The notes below the pieces were generated by a model. It made no database searches. It saw only the letters and a program-made list of their open reading frames with translations, and had not been told where the DNA came from. A stretch of 64,000 nucleotides of DNA, taken from NCBI RefSeq assembly GCF_000265205.3, contig NC_018000.1, forward strand, positions 496,001 to 560,000, read 5' to 3'. Within the stretch, counting starts at the first letter, position 1; each line of letters opens with the position of its first letter. Below, one piece after another: positions 23,897-32,958 of this stretch. Position numbers and translations under genes: made by a program. The stretch is from Sinorhizobium fredii USDA 257. Lineage in GTDB: Bacteria; Pseudomonadota; Alphaproteobacteria; Rhizobiales; Rhizobiaceae.

Positions 23897-25399
23897 ATGG
23901 CGCGCATCATCGAAACGGCAACCGGTCTGGAGGCTCTGACCTTCGACGACGTCCTGCTCCAGCCGGGACATTCCGAGGTGATGCCGGGCCAGACGAACAT
24001 CGCCACCCGCATCGCGCAGGATATCGATCTCAACTTGCCGATCCTTTCCGCCGCCATGGACACGGTCACCGAGGCGCGCCTGGCGATCGCCATGGCCCAG
24101 GCCGGCGGCATCGGCGTCATCCACCGTAACCTGACGCCCGCCGAGCAGGCCGAAGAGGTGCGCCAGGTGAAGAAGTTCGAAAGCGGCATGGTCGTCAATC
24201 CGGTGACGATCGGACCGGACGCGACGCTTGCCGATGCGCTGGGCCTGATGAAGGCGCACGGCATTTCCGGCATCCCGGTCGTCGAAAACGGCGGCAGCGG
24301 GGGCCAGAAACAGGGCCGCCTCGTCGGCATCCTCACCAACCGCGACGTCCGCTTCGCTTCCGATCCGGCACAGAAGATCTACGAGCTGATGACGCGGGAG
24401 AACCTGATCACGGTCAAGGAGAACGTCGACCAGCAGGAGGCCAAGCGCCTGCTGCACAAGCACCGGATCGAGAAGCTGCTGGTCGTCGATCCGGAAGGCC
24501 GCTGCGTCGGCCTCATCACGGTCAAGGACATCGAGAAGTCGCAACTGAACCCGAACGCCTCCAAGGACTCGCAGGGGCGGCTTCGCGCCGCCGCGGCTGT
24601 CAGTGTCGGTGACGACGGCTTCGAGCGCGCCGAGCGGCTGATCGATGCCGGCGTCGACCTGATCGTCGTCGATACCGCTCACGGTCATTCGCAGCGCGTG
24701 CTCGACGCGGTCGGCCGTGTGAAGAAGCTGTCGAATTCGGTCCGCATCATGGCGGGCAACGTCGCGACGGCGGATGGCACCAAGGCGCTGATCGACGCTG
24801 GCGCCGATGCGGTCAAGGTCGGCATCGGTCCCGGCTCCATCTGCACGACGCGCATCGTCGCCGGTGTCGGCGTACCGCAGCTTGCCGCGATCATGGCGGC
24901 GGTCGAGGCGGGGCAGGCGCTCGACATCCCGATCATCGCTGATGGCGGCATCAAGTATTCCGGCGACCTTGCCAAGGCGATCGCCGCCGGGGCGTCAGCC
25001 GTCATGGTCGGCTCACTGCTCGCCGGCACCGAGGAAAGCCCCGGCGAGGTCTTCCTCTATCAAGGTCGCTCCTTCAAGGCCTATCGCGGCATGGGGTCGG
25101 TCGGCGCCATGGCGCGCGGTTCGGCAGACCGCTATTTCCAGGCGGAAGTCCGCGACACGCTGAAGCTTGTGCCGGAAGGCATCGAGGGCCAGGTTCCCTA
25201 CAAGGGGGCCGTTGGCGGCGTCCTGCATCAGCTCGCCGGCGGCCTCAGGGCGTCGATGGGCTATGTCGGCGGCGCGACCATCAAGGACTATCAGGAACGC
25301 GCTACCTTCGTGCGCATCTCCGGAGCCGGCCTTCGCGAAAGCCACGCGCATGACGTGACGATCACCCGCGAGAGCCCGAACTATCCGGGCGCCGCCTGA
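23897..25399 (+). CDS. guaB: Inosine-5'-monophosphate dehydrogenase
   Basis: 500 residues from ATG 23897 (GAGGA 10 bases upstream; a GTG at 23840 would add 19 unconserved residues). It oxidises IMP to XMP with NAD, the committed step to GMP. The catalytic loop [18 protein letters not shown] has the active-site Cys at 316, and the flap carries [19 protein letters not shown]. Two CBS domains interrupt the barrel at about 95-215. Substrate-binding [20 protein letters not shown] is at about 51-70. Length and motifs are complete. It is monocistronic, with a hairpin after the stop. Confidence 0.97.
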   Translation: MARIIETATGLEALTFDDVLLQPGHSEVMPGQTNIATRIAQDIDLNLPILSAAMDTVTEARLAIAMAQAGGIGVIHRNLTPAEQAEEVRQVKKFESGMVVNPVTIGPDATLADALGLMKAHGISGIPVVENGGSGGQKQGRLVGILTNRDVRFASDPAQKIYELMTRENLITVKENVDQQEAKRLLHKHRIEKLLVVDPEGRCVGLITVKDIEKSQLNPNASKDSQGRLRAAAAVSVGDDGFERAERLIDAGVDLIVVDTAHGHSQRVLDAVGRVKKLSNSVRIMAGNVATADGTKALIDAGADAVKVGIGPGSICTTRIVAGVGVPQLAAIMAAVEAGQALDIPIIADGGIKYSGDLAKAIAAGASAVMVGSLLAGTEESPGEVFLYQGRSFKAYRGMGSVGAMARGSADRYFQAEVRDTLKLVPEGIEGQVPYKGAVGGVLHQLAGGLRASMGYVGGATIKDYQERATFVRISGAGLRESHAHDVTITRESPNYPGAA

Positions 25400-25406
25400 T
25401 CTCTTC

Positions 25407-25430
25407 GTGGGACGCCGCCCGGCGTCCCAC
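25407..25430 (+). terminator. Hairpin terminator after guaB
   Basis: GTGGGACGCC (25407-25416), loop GCCC, GGCGTCCCAC (25421-25430): a perfect 10-bp stem eight bases after the guaB stop. It is followed by TCACCGCTTTCCC, so the T run is poor. Confidence 0.6.
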
Positions 25431-25469
25431 TCACCGCTTTCCCATCCGAGAATTTGAAGCGGAGCACCG

Positions 25470-25886
25470 ATGACGGGGTTTGAGATATTCTGGCCCGTGG
25501 TCGCCCACGTCGCACTGGTCTTCATGCTCTATGCGCTTCTGTCGATGCGCCGGTCTGCGGTCGTCCGCGCCGGCAAGGCGCAGGCGTCGCAGTTTCGCGA
25601 AAACCGTCAGGAGCCGAGCGAGAGCCTGGTGGTGCGCAACAGCATCGCCAACCAGTTCGAGCTGCCGGTGCTCTTCCATGCGTGCTGCGTCCTGCTCTAC
25701 GTCACGGAGGCTGACAACCTTCTGTCCGTCGGCCTCGCCTGGCTTTTCGTCGCGCTCCGGTATGCCCACGCCTTCGTCCACGTGACGAGCAACCGGCTCC
25801 GCCATCGCGGTCCTCTCTTCCTGGCCGGCTTTGTGACGCTCGCAGCAATGTGGGCGTGGCTGTCCCTCTGGATGGCGATGAACTGA
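25470..25886 (+). CDS. MAPEG-family membrane protein
   Basis: 138 residues with four hydrophobic segments: FWPVVAHVALVFMLYALLSM, then one containing LPVLFHACCVLLYV, one containing LSVGLAWLFVALRYAHAFVH, and FLAGFVTLAAMWAWLSLWM. The MAPEG signature is seen as RNSIANQFELPVLFHACCVL and LRYAHAFVHVTSNRLRHRGP. The eukaryotic members are glutathione S-transferases or eicosanoid enzymes; bacterial members like this one have no assigned substrate. It stands between guaB and the dienelactone-hydrolase gene, 70 bases after guaB, and might be weakly co-transcribed past the hairpin. Confidence 0.9.
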   Translation: MTGFEIFWPVVAHVALVFMLYALLSMRRSAVVRAGKAQASQFRENRQEPSESLVVRNSIANQFELPVLFHACCVLLYVTEADNLLSVGLAWLFVALRYAHAFVHVTSNRLRHRGPLFLAGFVTLAAMWAWLSLWMAMN

Positions 25887-26043
25887 CGATCGCCGTCTGC
25901 CGGCTCCTCGATTTGAACCGCGGGCCCGAGATCACGACAAGTAACGCAGTTTTGACGTGTGCCCGCCGCCTGCTGACCTATTCTGTCGGCGGGCGGTGTG
26001 GCCATCGCTGCGCCGCCTTCGGAAAACGCCGAAGGAGTGCGTC

Positions 26044-26919
26044 ATGAACAAGCCTGTGATCACCCAGGCAATGATCGATGCCTATGACGAATACACGCAT
26101 CTGACACTGGATCGCCGCCGCTTCATGGAGAGGCTGACGGCGCTTGCCGGTACGGCGGCGGCCGCCGCGGCAATCGCCCCGATGCTGGCCGCCAACAGCG
26201 CCAAGGCGGAAATGGTCGCCGCGACGGACGAACGGATCAAAGGAGAGGATATCACCTATCCGGGTGCCGATGGCGAGATGAAGGGCTATCTGGTCAAACC
26301 CGCCAACGCGTCCGGAAAGCTCCCGGCAGTCATCATCATCCATGAGAATCGCGGCCTCAATCCGCACATCAAGGACGTCGCGCGTCGCGCCGCCCTCGAC
26401 GGATTCCTCGCACTCGCTCCGGATTTCCTGTCGCCAGACGGCGGAACGCCCGCCGACGAGGACAAGGCGCGCGAGATGATCGGCGCGCTCGACGCGGGTA
26501 AAGCCAATTCCAATGCGGTGGCGACCGTGACCTTCCTCAAGGGGCACGCGGAAAGTACCGGCAATATCGGCGCGATCGGCTTCTGCTGGGGTGGCGGCAT
26601 GGTCAATCGCCTTGCCGTCAATTCTCCGGACCTCAAGGCCGGCGTCGCCTATTACGGCTCCCAGCCGAAGGCCGAGGATGTGCCGAAGATCAAGGCCGCG
26701 ATGCTTCTCCACTATGCCGGCCTCGACGTGCGCATCAATGCCGGCATCGACGCTTACCGCAAGGCGCTGACGGAGAACGGCAAGGACGCCACGATCTATG
26801 TCTACGACGGCGTGAACCATGCATTCAACAACGATACCTCGGCCGCCCGCTACGACAAGGCTGCAGCCGATCTCGCCTGGGGACGGACCATCGAATTCCT
26901 GAAGACGAAGCTTGCCTGA
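26044..26919 (+). CDS. Exported dienelactone-hydrolase-family protein
   Basis: 291 residues from ATG 26044 (GAAGGAG upstream). A twin-arginine-type signal lies at 20-56 (DRRRFMERLTALAGTAAAAA ... NSAKAE), preceded by an unusually long N-terminal arm. The alpha/beta-hydrolase has the dienelactone-hydrolase nucleophile motif GFCWGGGMVNR, with Cys in place of Ser, the oxyanion region IIIHENRGLNPHIKD, an Asp in LHYAGLDVRINAG and the His in YDGVNHAFNND. Known relatives hydrolyse dienelactone in chlorocatechol breakdown, but exported rhizobial members have no established substrate. It converges on oxyR, 38 bases away. Confidence 0.9.
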   Translation: MNKPVITQAMIDAYDEYTHLTLDRRRFMERLTALAGTAAAAAAIAPMLAANSAKAEMVAATDERIKGEDITYPGADGEMKGYLVKPANASGKLPAVIIIHENRGLNPHIKDVARRAALDGFLALAPDFLSPDGGTPADEDKAREMIGALDAGKANSNAVATVTFLKGHAESTGNIGAIGFCWGGGMVNRLAVNSPDLKAGVAYYGSQPKAEDVPKIKAAMLLHYAGLDVRINAGIDAYRKALTENGKDATIYVYDGVNHAFNNDTSAARYDKAAADLAWGRTIEFLKTKLA

Positions 26920-26957
26920 CGCGCGACGAATTTGGGTAGGGACCGCGGCGCGTTCTC

Positions 26958-27875
26958 CTATCCCGTAGCGTCAGTCTCCTTGGATATCGAGCGGGCACAA
27001 TCGACGATCGCTTCGGCCAGCGCGTCCATATCGCGCCGGCGCGGATTGCTGCGCCGCCAGATGAGCCCGATCTCGCGTGCCGGCCCCGGGGCGGCAAAGG
27101 GTACGATGCGGATGGCATTGCGTGCCGCTTCGCTCGGAATGGCGATCTCGGGAATGAGCGTCATGCCCATGCCGTTCGCCACCATCTGCAGAAGTGTCGC
27201 CATGGAGGTGGCGCCGAAGCTCATCAGTTGCCGCTTGCCGGCGGTATTGCAGACGGCCAGCGCCTGATCGCGCAGGCAATGGCCCTCCTCGAGCAGGAGC
27301 AGTTGCGAGATATCGACCTGCGCCTCGGTCAGCGGCGACATCAGCACGTTCCGGTCGTTGTCTGCGACCGCCATGTAAAAACGGTCCGAAAACAGCGGGC
27401 GCGTGGTGATGCCATCGGCATCGATCGGCAACGCGGCGACGATTGCGTCGAGCCGACCGTCGCCAAGATCGGCGACCAGCCTGTCGGTCAGCGACTCCTT
27501 GAGCTCGATTTCGATCCCTGCGTATCGGGCGCGCAGATAGGGAATGAGCTGCGGCACCAGGTAAGGCGCCAGCGTCGGAATGATACCAAGGCGAACGCGC
27601 CCTTCGAGCGTTCCGGAGTTCGCCCGGGCACTCTCCTCAAGCCTGTCGACATCGGACAGGATGGCCCGCACCCTCGCCAGGACGTCTTCGCCCTTGCCGG
27701 TCAGAAACACGCCGCCGCGGCTTCTCTCGACCAGCTTGACCCCGAGATGCCCTTCCATCTCCATGATCTGCGCCGAAAGCGCCGGCTGGCTGACATGGGC
27801 GAGCTCGGCCGCGCGGCCGAAATGGCGGGCGGTCGCGAGAGCATCGAAATAGCGCATCTGTCGAAGCGTCAGCAT
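26958..27875 (-). CDS. oxyR: OxyR, peroxide-sensing LysR regulator
   Basis: 305 residues. The LysR winged helix lies at residues 1-60 (LTLRQMRYFDALATARHFGR, LAHVSQPALSAQIMEMEGHL). The redox switch is present as EEGHCLRDQALAVC with Cys200 and Cys209, equivalent to the disulfide-forming Cys199/Cys208 of E. coli. It is therefore a true peroxide sensor, not just a LysR relative. In S. meliloti oxyR is transcribed divergently from the catalase gene katA. Here its upstream neighbour is another LysR gene on the same strand, 113 bases away, and no catalase is in the window. The AT-rich upstream stretch 27880-27937 probably holds its promoter. Confidence 0.93.
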   Translation of the reverse strand: MLTLRQMRYFDALATARHFGRAAELAHVSQPALSAQIMEMEGHLGVKLVERSRGGVFLTGKGEDVLARVRAILSDVDRLEESARANSGTLEGRVRLGIIPTLAPYLVPQLIPYLRARYAGIEIELKESLTDRLVADLGDGRLDAIVAALPIDADGITTRPLFSDRFYMAVADNDRNVLMSPLTEAQVDISQLLLLEEGHCLRDQALAVCNTAGKRQLMSFGATSMATLLQMVANGMGMTLIPEIAIPSEAARNAIRIVPFAAPGPAREIGLIWRRSNPRRRDMDALAEAIVDCARSISKETDATG

Positions 27876-27937
27876 GATAGGAAATGCTTATTGAAAAAAA
27901 GACATGAGCACAATTGCAGATTATCAAAATAGAATAT

Positions 27938-27963
27938 GGCCACGCCTGGCAAAAGGCGTGGCC
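27938..27963 (-). terminator. Hairpin terminator of the LysR gene
   Basis: GGCCACGCC (27938-27946), loop TGGCAAAA, GGCGTGGCC (27955-27963): a perfect 9-bp stem. Read on the minus strand it is followed by ATATTCTATTTT and lies 25 bases after the LysR stop, ahead of oxyR. Confidence 0.7.
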
Positions 27964-27988
27964 TTCGTCCAATTGCCTGTGAGGCGGC

Positions 27989-28939
27989 TTACCAGCCCGG
28001 CAACATATGGCTCTGCCTGAGACGCGGGTAGCGCGGATAGCCCTTGATATCGTTGTCGAGGTCGTCGTTGACCGCAATCGGCGTGATGTTGTCGAGGCAG
28101 GCGGTGATGTGGCTGGTGATCGCGTTCGACAGCGACGGCGAAAGGCCGGGCCGCTTCATGATGCCGATCTGTACGGGCGCGAGCGCCGGGAACCCGTCCG
28201 CGAGCGTCAGCACCTTCATGCCGGGACGGAGAGCGGACTCCGGCAGCACGGAGACGGCCATGCCGGCGAGCACCGCGGCGGCGACGACGGTCGATGACCA
28301 GCTTGTGAACAGGATCTGATACTCGCGGCCCGTCGCATCGAGCGCGGCACAGGCAGCCTGCCGCCACAGACAGTCGCGGCGTCCGACGGCGAGCGGGATC
28401 GGCGCATTTTCCGGAAGCGGATGGTTGATCGAACTGACCCAGCAGAGCGGTTCGGTCCTGACCACGTCCGATGCCCGCGCCCGCGGGTTGTGAGTAACGA
28501 GCGCGATGTCGAGGTCGCCCTTCGCCATCTTCTCGGCGAGATCCGCCGAAGGCTCGCAGACGATGTAGAGTTCGACATTTGGATGCGTTTTCGCGAAGCG
28601 GACGATGATCTCGGGCATGTAGCGATCGGCATAGTCGTCGGGTGTGCCGATCCGAAGCGTACCTTCGAGCCTGTTGTCGTCGAAGGAGGCGATCGCCTCG
28701 TTGTTGAGGCGGAGCATCCGCCGGGCGAAATTCAACAGCCTGTCGCCCTCGACGGTCAACCGGTTGCCGCGCCCGTCTTTGATGAACAGCGGCTTGCCGA
28801 TGCGTTCCTCCAGGCGGCGCATCTGCATCGACACCGCCGACTGGGTCTTGAAGACGCGGTCGGCGGCCTTGGTGAAGCTGCCCGTATCGGCAATGGCGAC
28901 GAATGTTTGCAACTGATCGATATCGAGCGGTGCGGACAT
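27989..28939 (-). CDS. LysR-family regulator, divergent from DUF1127 gene
   Basis: 316 residues from ATG 28939; 15 further in-frame codons upstream look unconserved. The N-terminal winged helix is clear (LDIDQLQTFVAIADTGSFTK, AADRVFKTQSAVSMQMRRLE), then the periplasmic-binding-like effector domain (LEGTLRIGTPDDYADRYMPE, then VLAGMAVSVLPESALRPGMK). The tail after about residue 290 is charged and longer than usual. The target is probably the divergent DUF1127 gene and/or itself, as LysR proteins commonly regulate across such spaces. Ligand unknown. Confidence 0.9.
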   Translation of the reverse strand: MSAPLDIDQLQTFVAIADTGSFTKAADRVFKTQSAVSMQMRRLEERIGKPLFIKDGRGNRLTVEGDRLLNFARRMLRLNNEAIASFDDNRLEGTLRIGTPDDYADRYMPEIIVRFAKTHPNVELYIVCEPSADLAEKMAKGDLDIALVTHNPRARASDVVRTEPLCWVSSINHPLPENAPIPLAVGRRDCLWRQAACAALDATGREYQILFTSWSSTVVAAAVLAGMAVSVLPESALRPGMKVLTLADGFPALAPVQIGIMKRPGLSPSLSNAITSHITACLDNITPIAVNDDLDNDIKGYPRYPRLRQSHMLPGW

Positions 28940-29145
28940 GGCCGAATACCCATAAAATTGTTTGATGAATATCATTAGAAACATTCGTTGGACTGATCAA
29001 TAAGCATTTGCGATTCATAGCGTGCAAATCACGTCAATCTTCCCGGCGACGTCACCGCCGACCAGCCAAACCGTTCCCGCCTACCCCTGCGTCTGACCTC
29101 CCCGCAGGGGGCGGGCATCTTCGTGCCTGAAAAAGGAGTACCGTC

Positions 29146-29442
29146 ATGCGCACGACCCAACACGCCCTCGATCTCGACCTCGCTGCAGGCAAGCCGTCGC
29201 TTGCGTCCCGCACGGCAGGTGTCATCGGCGTGCTGACGGCTGTCTGGCGCCTGTACCGAAACCGCTGTCAGATTGCGCGTCTCCACGATCTCGACGATCG
29301 GCAACTGCTCGACATGGGGCTGAAACGGGAAGATCTGCACGAGGCCATGACCTCGTCCTTCTTCGAGAATCCGGGCAGCTTCCTGACGCGCGCGTCGCGA
29401 AATCGGGCATGCCTCTTCTACAGGGGTGTCCGCCACGATTGA
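29146..29442 (+). CDS. DUF1127 small protein
   Basis: 98 residues; AAAAAGGAG precedes ATG 29146. The DUF1127 motif is RNRCQIARLHDLDDRQLLDM then GLKREDLHEA (about residues 43-73), an Arg-rich helix-loop-helix often ending DIGLxRxD. Small DUF1127 proteins of alphaproteobacteria have been linked to RNA turnover and to phosphate and carbon metabolism in Agrobacterium; this longer version has extra N- and C-terminal segments. It is divergent from the LysR gene. A structured, terminator-ended region follows it. Confidence 0.88.
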   Translation: MRTTQHALDLDLAAGKPSLASRTAGVIGVLTAVWRLYRNRCQIARLHDLDDRQLLDMGLKREDLHEAMTSSFFENPGSFLTRASRNRACLFYRGVRHD

Positions 29443-29482
29443 TGAGCCCATGGCGCGTCCCCCCGCCTCGGATGCGTCATTT

Positions 29483-29639
29483 GCGGCATGATCCGGCGAA
29501 AGCCTGCCGCCATCGCGCGGATCATGCCGCGAAATTCCAGTTACGGTGGTGCTTATCACCGATCCGTTCCCCGCAGGGTATAAGCCAATAGACCCTGCCG
29601 CTTGCCCGGTACATGCCAAGACATGTACCGGGCTTTTTT
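29483..29639 (+). ncRNA. Candidate structured sRNA or long 3' UTR with strong terminator
   Basis: Three successive hairpins follow the DUF1127 gene. They are GCGGCATGATCCG / CGGATCATGCCGC (29483-29495, 29518-29530), GCAGGGT / ACCCTGC (29573-29579, 29592-29598), and a perfect 12-bp stem GCCCGGTACATG / CATGTACCGGGC (29604-29615, 29622-29633) followed by TTTTTT. The last is a textbook intrinsic terminator. An independent sRNA or a processed 3' UTR of the DUF1127 mRNA would both fit; no clear promoter was recognised. Confidence 0.5.
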
Positions 29640-29738
29640 CTGGCGGCTTCACCGAGGGGCACAAGACTGCATACAGGGACGGTCCCCCTCATACCGCTCC
29701 CTTCTCTCCGCGCTCGGCGAGAGGACTAGGTGGCAAAT

Positions 29739-30557
29739 TCAAGCCTTGTCTTCGGAGCCCTTCGTGTAGCTCTCGAAAAGGGCATCGATATTCTTCTGGT
29801 ATTCCTTCTGCATCTCCAGACCCGTGTCGAACATGCTGTTCATCATCTGCGAGAACTGCGCGAAGGCAGGGTTTTCCTGAGGCGGCTTCTCGGCCGCCGA
29901 ACTGCTGCTGCGCATCATGTCCTGATACGCCTTGAAGAAGGGATTGTCGGCGAAAAGGTCAGGCGTTTTTGCTTTTTCTTGTGTCTTGCCGGCACTGAAA
30001 AACCCCTGCATCGCCTGGGTGAAAGGGTTGTCGAACGGGTTCGGAATAGGCTCGGGCTTCTTGGCGAAGCCGGTCGCCTCCATCCATTGCCGCATCAGCG
30101 TCATCATCGGATTGTTGGCGAGCGCTTCGTTCACCTGGCTGGTCGTCTCCTTGAAGAGACCGCCCATGAGTGTGGTCGCCATCACCGGCAGCATCTGCTT
30201 GTAGACTTCCTGGCCGATGCCGGTCATCTGCGCCGCCTGCGCCGCGATCGCCCGCGACATCTCCTTCGAGCCGAATAGCTGGCCGAGGATGTCGTTGCCG
30301 TCCGCCACCCCCTGAGGTGTGAAGGCCTGCCTCATATCCTCGAAATACTTCACATAATTGCCGGTCGAGAGTGCCGTGAGCAGCGCCCCGAAATCATAGG
30401 GATTGGCGGTGTTGCGCTTGAAACCCGTGGAAAAGGCCGGCATCAGCGCCGCGGTCGCCTTCGCCATCTGCTCCTGGGCCAAGCCGAATTGCTTCGCCAT
30501 CAGATCGATCGCCTGGCCATTCTGCGCTTGTGCGAACATGTCAAAAAGCGGTGCCAT
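29739..30557 (-). CDS. DUF937-type protein
   Basis: 272 residues. Helical and rich in Met, Gln and Ala, without a signal peptide or membrane segment. The DUF937 region covers about residues 60-150, with GVADGNDILGQLFGSKEMSR, AIAAQAAQMTGIGQEVYKQM and PVMATTLMGGLFK. The GxxILGxxFG and LPxxAxxLMGGL patterns are shared with E. coli YidB. The C-terminal third is low-complexity, with Pro, Met and Phe (ENPAFAQFSQMMNSMFDTGL). Function of the family is not established. It follows gshA on the same strand, 100 bases downstream, and may share its transcript. Confidence 0.85.
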   Translation of the reverse strand: MAPLFDMFAQAQNGQAIDLMAKQFGLAQEQMAKATAALMPAFSTGFKRNTANPYDFGALLTALSTGNYVKYFEDMRQAFTPQGVADGNDILGQLFGSKEMSRAIAAQAAQMTGIGQEVYKQMLPVMATTLMGGLFKETTSQVNEALANNPMMTLMRQWMEATGFAKKPEPIPNPFDNPFTQAMQGFFSAGKTQEKAKTPDLFADNPFFKAYQDMMRSSSSAAEKPPQENPAFAQFSQMMNSMFDTGLEMQKEYQKNIDALFESYTKGSEDKA

Positions 30558-30657
30558 GGCGATTCCTTCCCGGGCGAGTGACGCATGTCATTGCACTATA
30601 ACGGGAATCGAGGCTCTGGAAACGCTTTTTGTTCGGGGGCTGGGCGTGTTCCTCTGC

Positions 30658-32031
30658 TTAGTATTGGTATTCCGTGAAGACCGGATCGACGGAGCGGTTC
30701 CAGCGGCCGTTGTAGAGCGCCAGCAGGTCCTCGGCGAGCGTCGCCTTCTTCGCCAGAACCTCGTCGAGCGGTTCCAGGAAATGACTCTCGTTAATGCCGT
30801 CGCCATTCAGGCGGTTGCGTCGTCTCAGCCCGGCGCGCGAAATCGCCAGCACCTCGCGGGCGATGTCGAGCAGCGACGCCGTTCTGAACTTCGCGGCCAG
30901 CCCCTCAGCGGGGACTGCGTCCCTCAGCGCCTGAACCTCGTCGTAGCTCCAGTCACGGGTCAGCGCCTCGGCATCGGCCAACGCCTGCTCGTCATAGAGC
31001 AGGCCCACCCAGAAGGCAGGCAGCGCACAGATGCGCCGCCATGGTCCGCCGTCGGCGCCGCGCATCTCGAGGAAGCGCTTCAGCCGGACGTCGGGGAAGA
31101 GGGTCGAAAGATGATTCGTCCAGTCGCCCATGGTTGGCTGCCAATCGGCGATCTCACCCTTCAACGCCCCATTCATGAACTGGCGGAAGGTAACATGGGT
31201 ACAGTCATGATAATGGCCGTCGCGTACGACGAAATACATTGGCACGTCGAGCGCCCATTCGACGTAATCGGCGAAGCCGAAGTCCGGCCTGAAGGACGCC
31301 GGCAGGAGACCGGCGCGGCGGTTGTCGGTGTCGCGCCAGATCTCTCCCCGCCACGAGAGCAGTCCGTTCGGCTTGCCCTCGGTAAACGGCGAGCTGGCGA
31401 AGAGGGCGGTGGCGAGCGACTGCAGCTTCATCGAGACCTGCATCTTGCGTCGCATGTCCTCCTCGGAGGAGAAATCGAGATTCACCTGGATCGTGCAGGT
31501 GCGGTACATCATGTCGAGGCCCTGGGTTCCGACCTTCGGCATGTAGCGCGTCATGATCGCGTAGCGCGACTTCGGCATGCGCGGCGTCTCTTCAAAGGTC
31601 CACTTGGGGCTGCCGCCGATGCCGAGGAAGCGGATGCCGAGCGGCTCGGCGATTTCGCGGAGCACGGCAAGGTGCTGGTTCGATTCCTTACAGGTTTGAT
31701 GCAGGTTCTCGAGCGGCGCCCCGGAAAGCTCGAACTGGCCGCCGGGCTCCAGCGAGATAGCGCCATTGCCCTCGCGTTCGGCAAGGCCGATGATGTTGCC
31801 CTCGTCGACGATCGGCTCCCAGCCGTTCCTTTCAGCCATGCCCTTCAAGAGGGCCTGGATGCTGGCCTCGCCGAAATAGGGCACCGGGCTGTTGTCCGCC
31901 TTGAAGAAGGCGAATTTCTCGTGCTCCGTGCCGATCCGAAACCTCTCCTTCGGCTTCGATCCGGACGCGAGGTAGGCGGTCAGGTCGGCAACAGAGGTGA
32001 CCGGCGTCTGATCGGTGGTGTCTCGGGCCAT
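30658..32031 (-). CDS. gshA: Glutamate-cysteine ligase
   Basis: 457 residues from ATG 32031. Catalyses the ATP-dependent joining of glutamate and cysteine, the first step of glutathione synthesis in the cytosol. It is of the plant/alphaproteobacterial type (GCS2 fold): FRIGTEHEKFAFF at the N-terminus, NGAISLEPGGQFELSGAPLE, the Met/Arg-rich MMYRTCTIQVNLDFSSEEDM, and RFLEMRGADGGPWRRICALP. Two Cys-containing stretches occur, as in plant enzymes. Length is normal. It follows rsmE and pit on the same strand. In rhizobia glutathione made by this enzyme is important for stress resistance and nodulation. Confidence 0.95.
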   Translation of the reverse strand: MARDTTDQTPVTSVADLTAYLASGSKPKERFRIGTEHEKFAFFKADNSPVPYFGEASIQALLKGMAERNGWEPIVDEGNIIGLAEREGNGAISLEPGGQFELSGAPLENLHQTCKESNQHLAVLREIAEPLGIRFLGIGGSPKWTFEETPRMPKSRYAIMTRYMPKVGTQGLDMMYRTCTIQVNLDFSSEEDMRRKMQVSMKLQSLATALFASSPFTEGKPNGLLSWRGEIWRDTDNRRAGLLPASFRPDFGFADYVEWALDVPMYFVVRDGHYHDCTHVTFRQFMNGALKGEIADWQPTMGDWTNHLSTLFPDVRLKRFLEMRGADGGPWRRICALPAFWVGLLYDEQALADAEALTRDWSYDEVQALRDAVPAEGLAAKFRTASLLDIAREVLAISRAGLRRRNRLNGDGINESHFLEPLDEVLAKKATLAEDLLALYNGRWNRSVDPVFTEYQY

Positions 32032-32209
32032 ATTCGTCTTCTTCGTATGTGCGGGATCCCGCCGGCAGCAGGACTGGATGGAGGGTGCTTGAACCGTAAT
32101 CAAGTGCGGTGCAAGTCAATTTCTTTCAAGATGCCCTCAAAAAAACTCCGCGCAAGCCCTCCGCCGTCGCACGCCCTGTGAGACGGCCAAAGCTCCCAGC
32201 ATCGGGGCT

Positions 32210-32947
32210 TCATTTCCAGTCGCCAAGCGTTGCCTGGATGAGCGCCAGCGCGGCCACCGCCGCCGTATCGGCGCGCAGGATTCGCGGTCCAAGCGGGATG
32301 GCGGTGACGAAATCGAGGCTGCGCAAGAGCACCCGCTCTGCTTCCGAGAAACCGCCCTCCGGGCCGATCAGCAGGGCGAGCCGACGCTCGCTGATCCCGC
32401 CCAAGATCGGCAGCGGGTTCTGGCTCTCGTTGCTCTCGTCGCAGAAGATGATGCGCCGATCGCGCGGCCAGTTCGCCAGGAGCTCTTCGAGCTTTCGCGG
32501 CGTCTCCACCTCGGGAATGCCGAGAACCCCGCATTGCTCCGCGGCCTCGATGACATTGGCGCGAAGCCGGTCGAGATTGCCGAGCTTGCCCTGCACATGC
32601 TGGGTCATCACCGGCTGCAGCACCCCGGCGCCCATCTCGACAGCCTTCTGAACAAGGTAGTCGAGCCGGCCCACCTTGAGCGGAGCAAACAGATAGGCGA
32701 GGTCTGAGGGGGCGGGCTGCGGACGCGTCTGCTCGGTTGCGGTGAGAACCAGGTGCTTTCGGGACGGCAGGGACAATTCCGCACGCCACTCGCCGTCTCG
32801 TCCGTTGAAGAGCAGGATCGACGAGCTCTCGTCGAGGCGCAGTACGTTGACGAGATAGTTGAACTGCTCCTTGGTGGCCTCGTGCCTTGCTCCCGTGTGA
32901 AGCGGGCTTCCGACGAACAGTCGCTGCATGCGAAAATTGGCGCGCAT
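32210..32947 (-). CDS. rsmE: 16S rRNA (uracil1498-N3)-methyltransferase RsmE
   Basis: 245 residues from ATG 32947. Belongs to the SPOUT class, with a deep trefoil knot at the C-terminus: [20 protein letters not shown] and [20 protein letters not shown], the SAM-binding knot sequences of RsmE. The N-terminal PUA-like RNA-binding part contains [12 protein letters not shown] and [20 protein letters not shown]. It methylates U1498 of 16S rRNA in the 30S subunit. It lies 12 bases after pit and 178 bases before gshA, all on the minus strand. A longer frame exists upstream but is only the pit gene in another frame. Confidence 0.95.
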   Translation of the reverse strand: MRANFRMQRLFVGSPLHTGARHEATKEQFNYLVNVLRLDESSSILLFNGRDGEWRAELSLPSRKHLVLTATEQTRPQPAPSDLAYLFAPLKVGRLDYLVQKAVEMGAGVLQPVMTQHVQGKLGNLDRLRANVIEAAEQCGVLGIPEVETPRKLEELLANWPRDRRIIFCDESNESQNPLPILGGISERRLALLIGPEGGFSEAERVLLRSLDFVTAIPLGPRILRADTAAVAALALIQATLGDWK

Positions 32948-32958
32948 TTCGATTGCCC

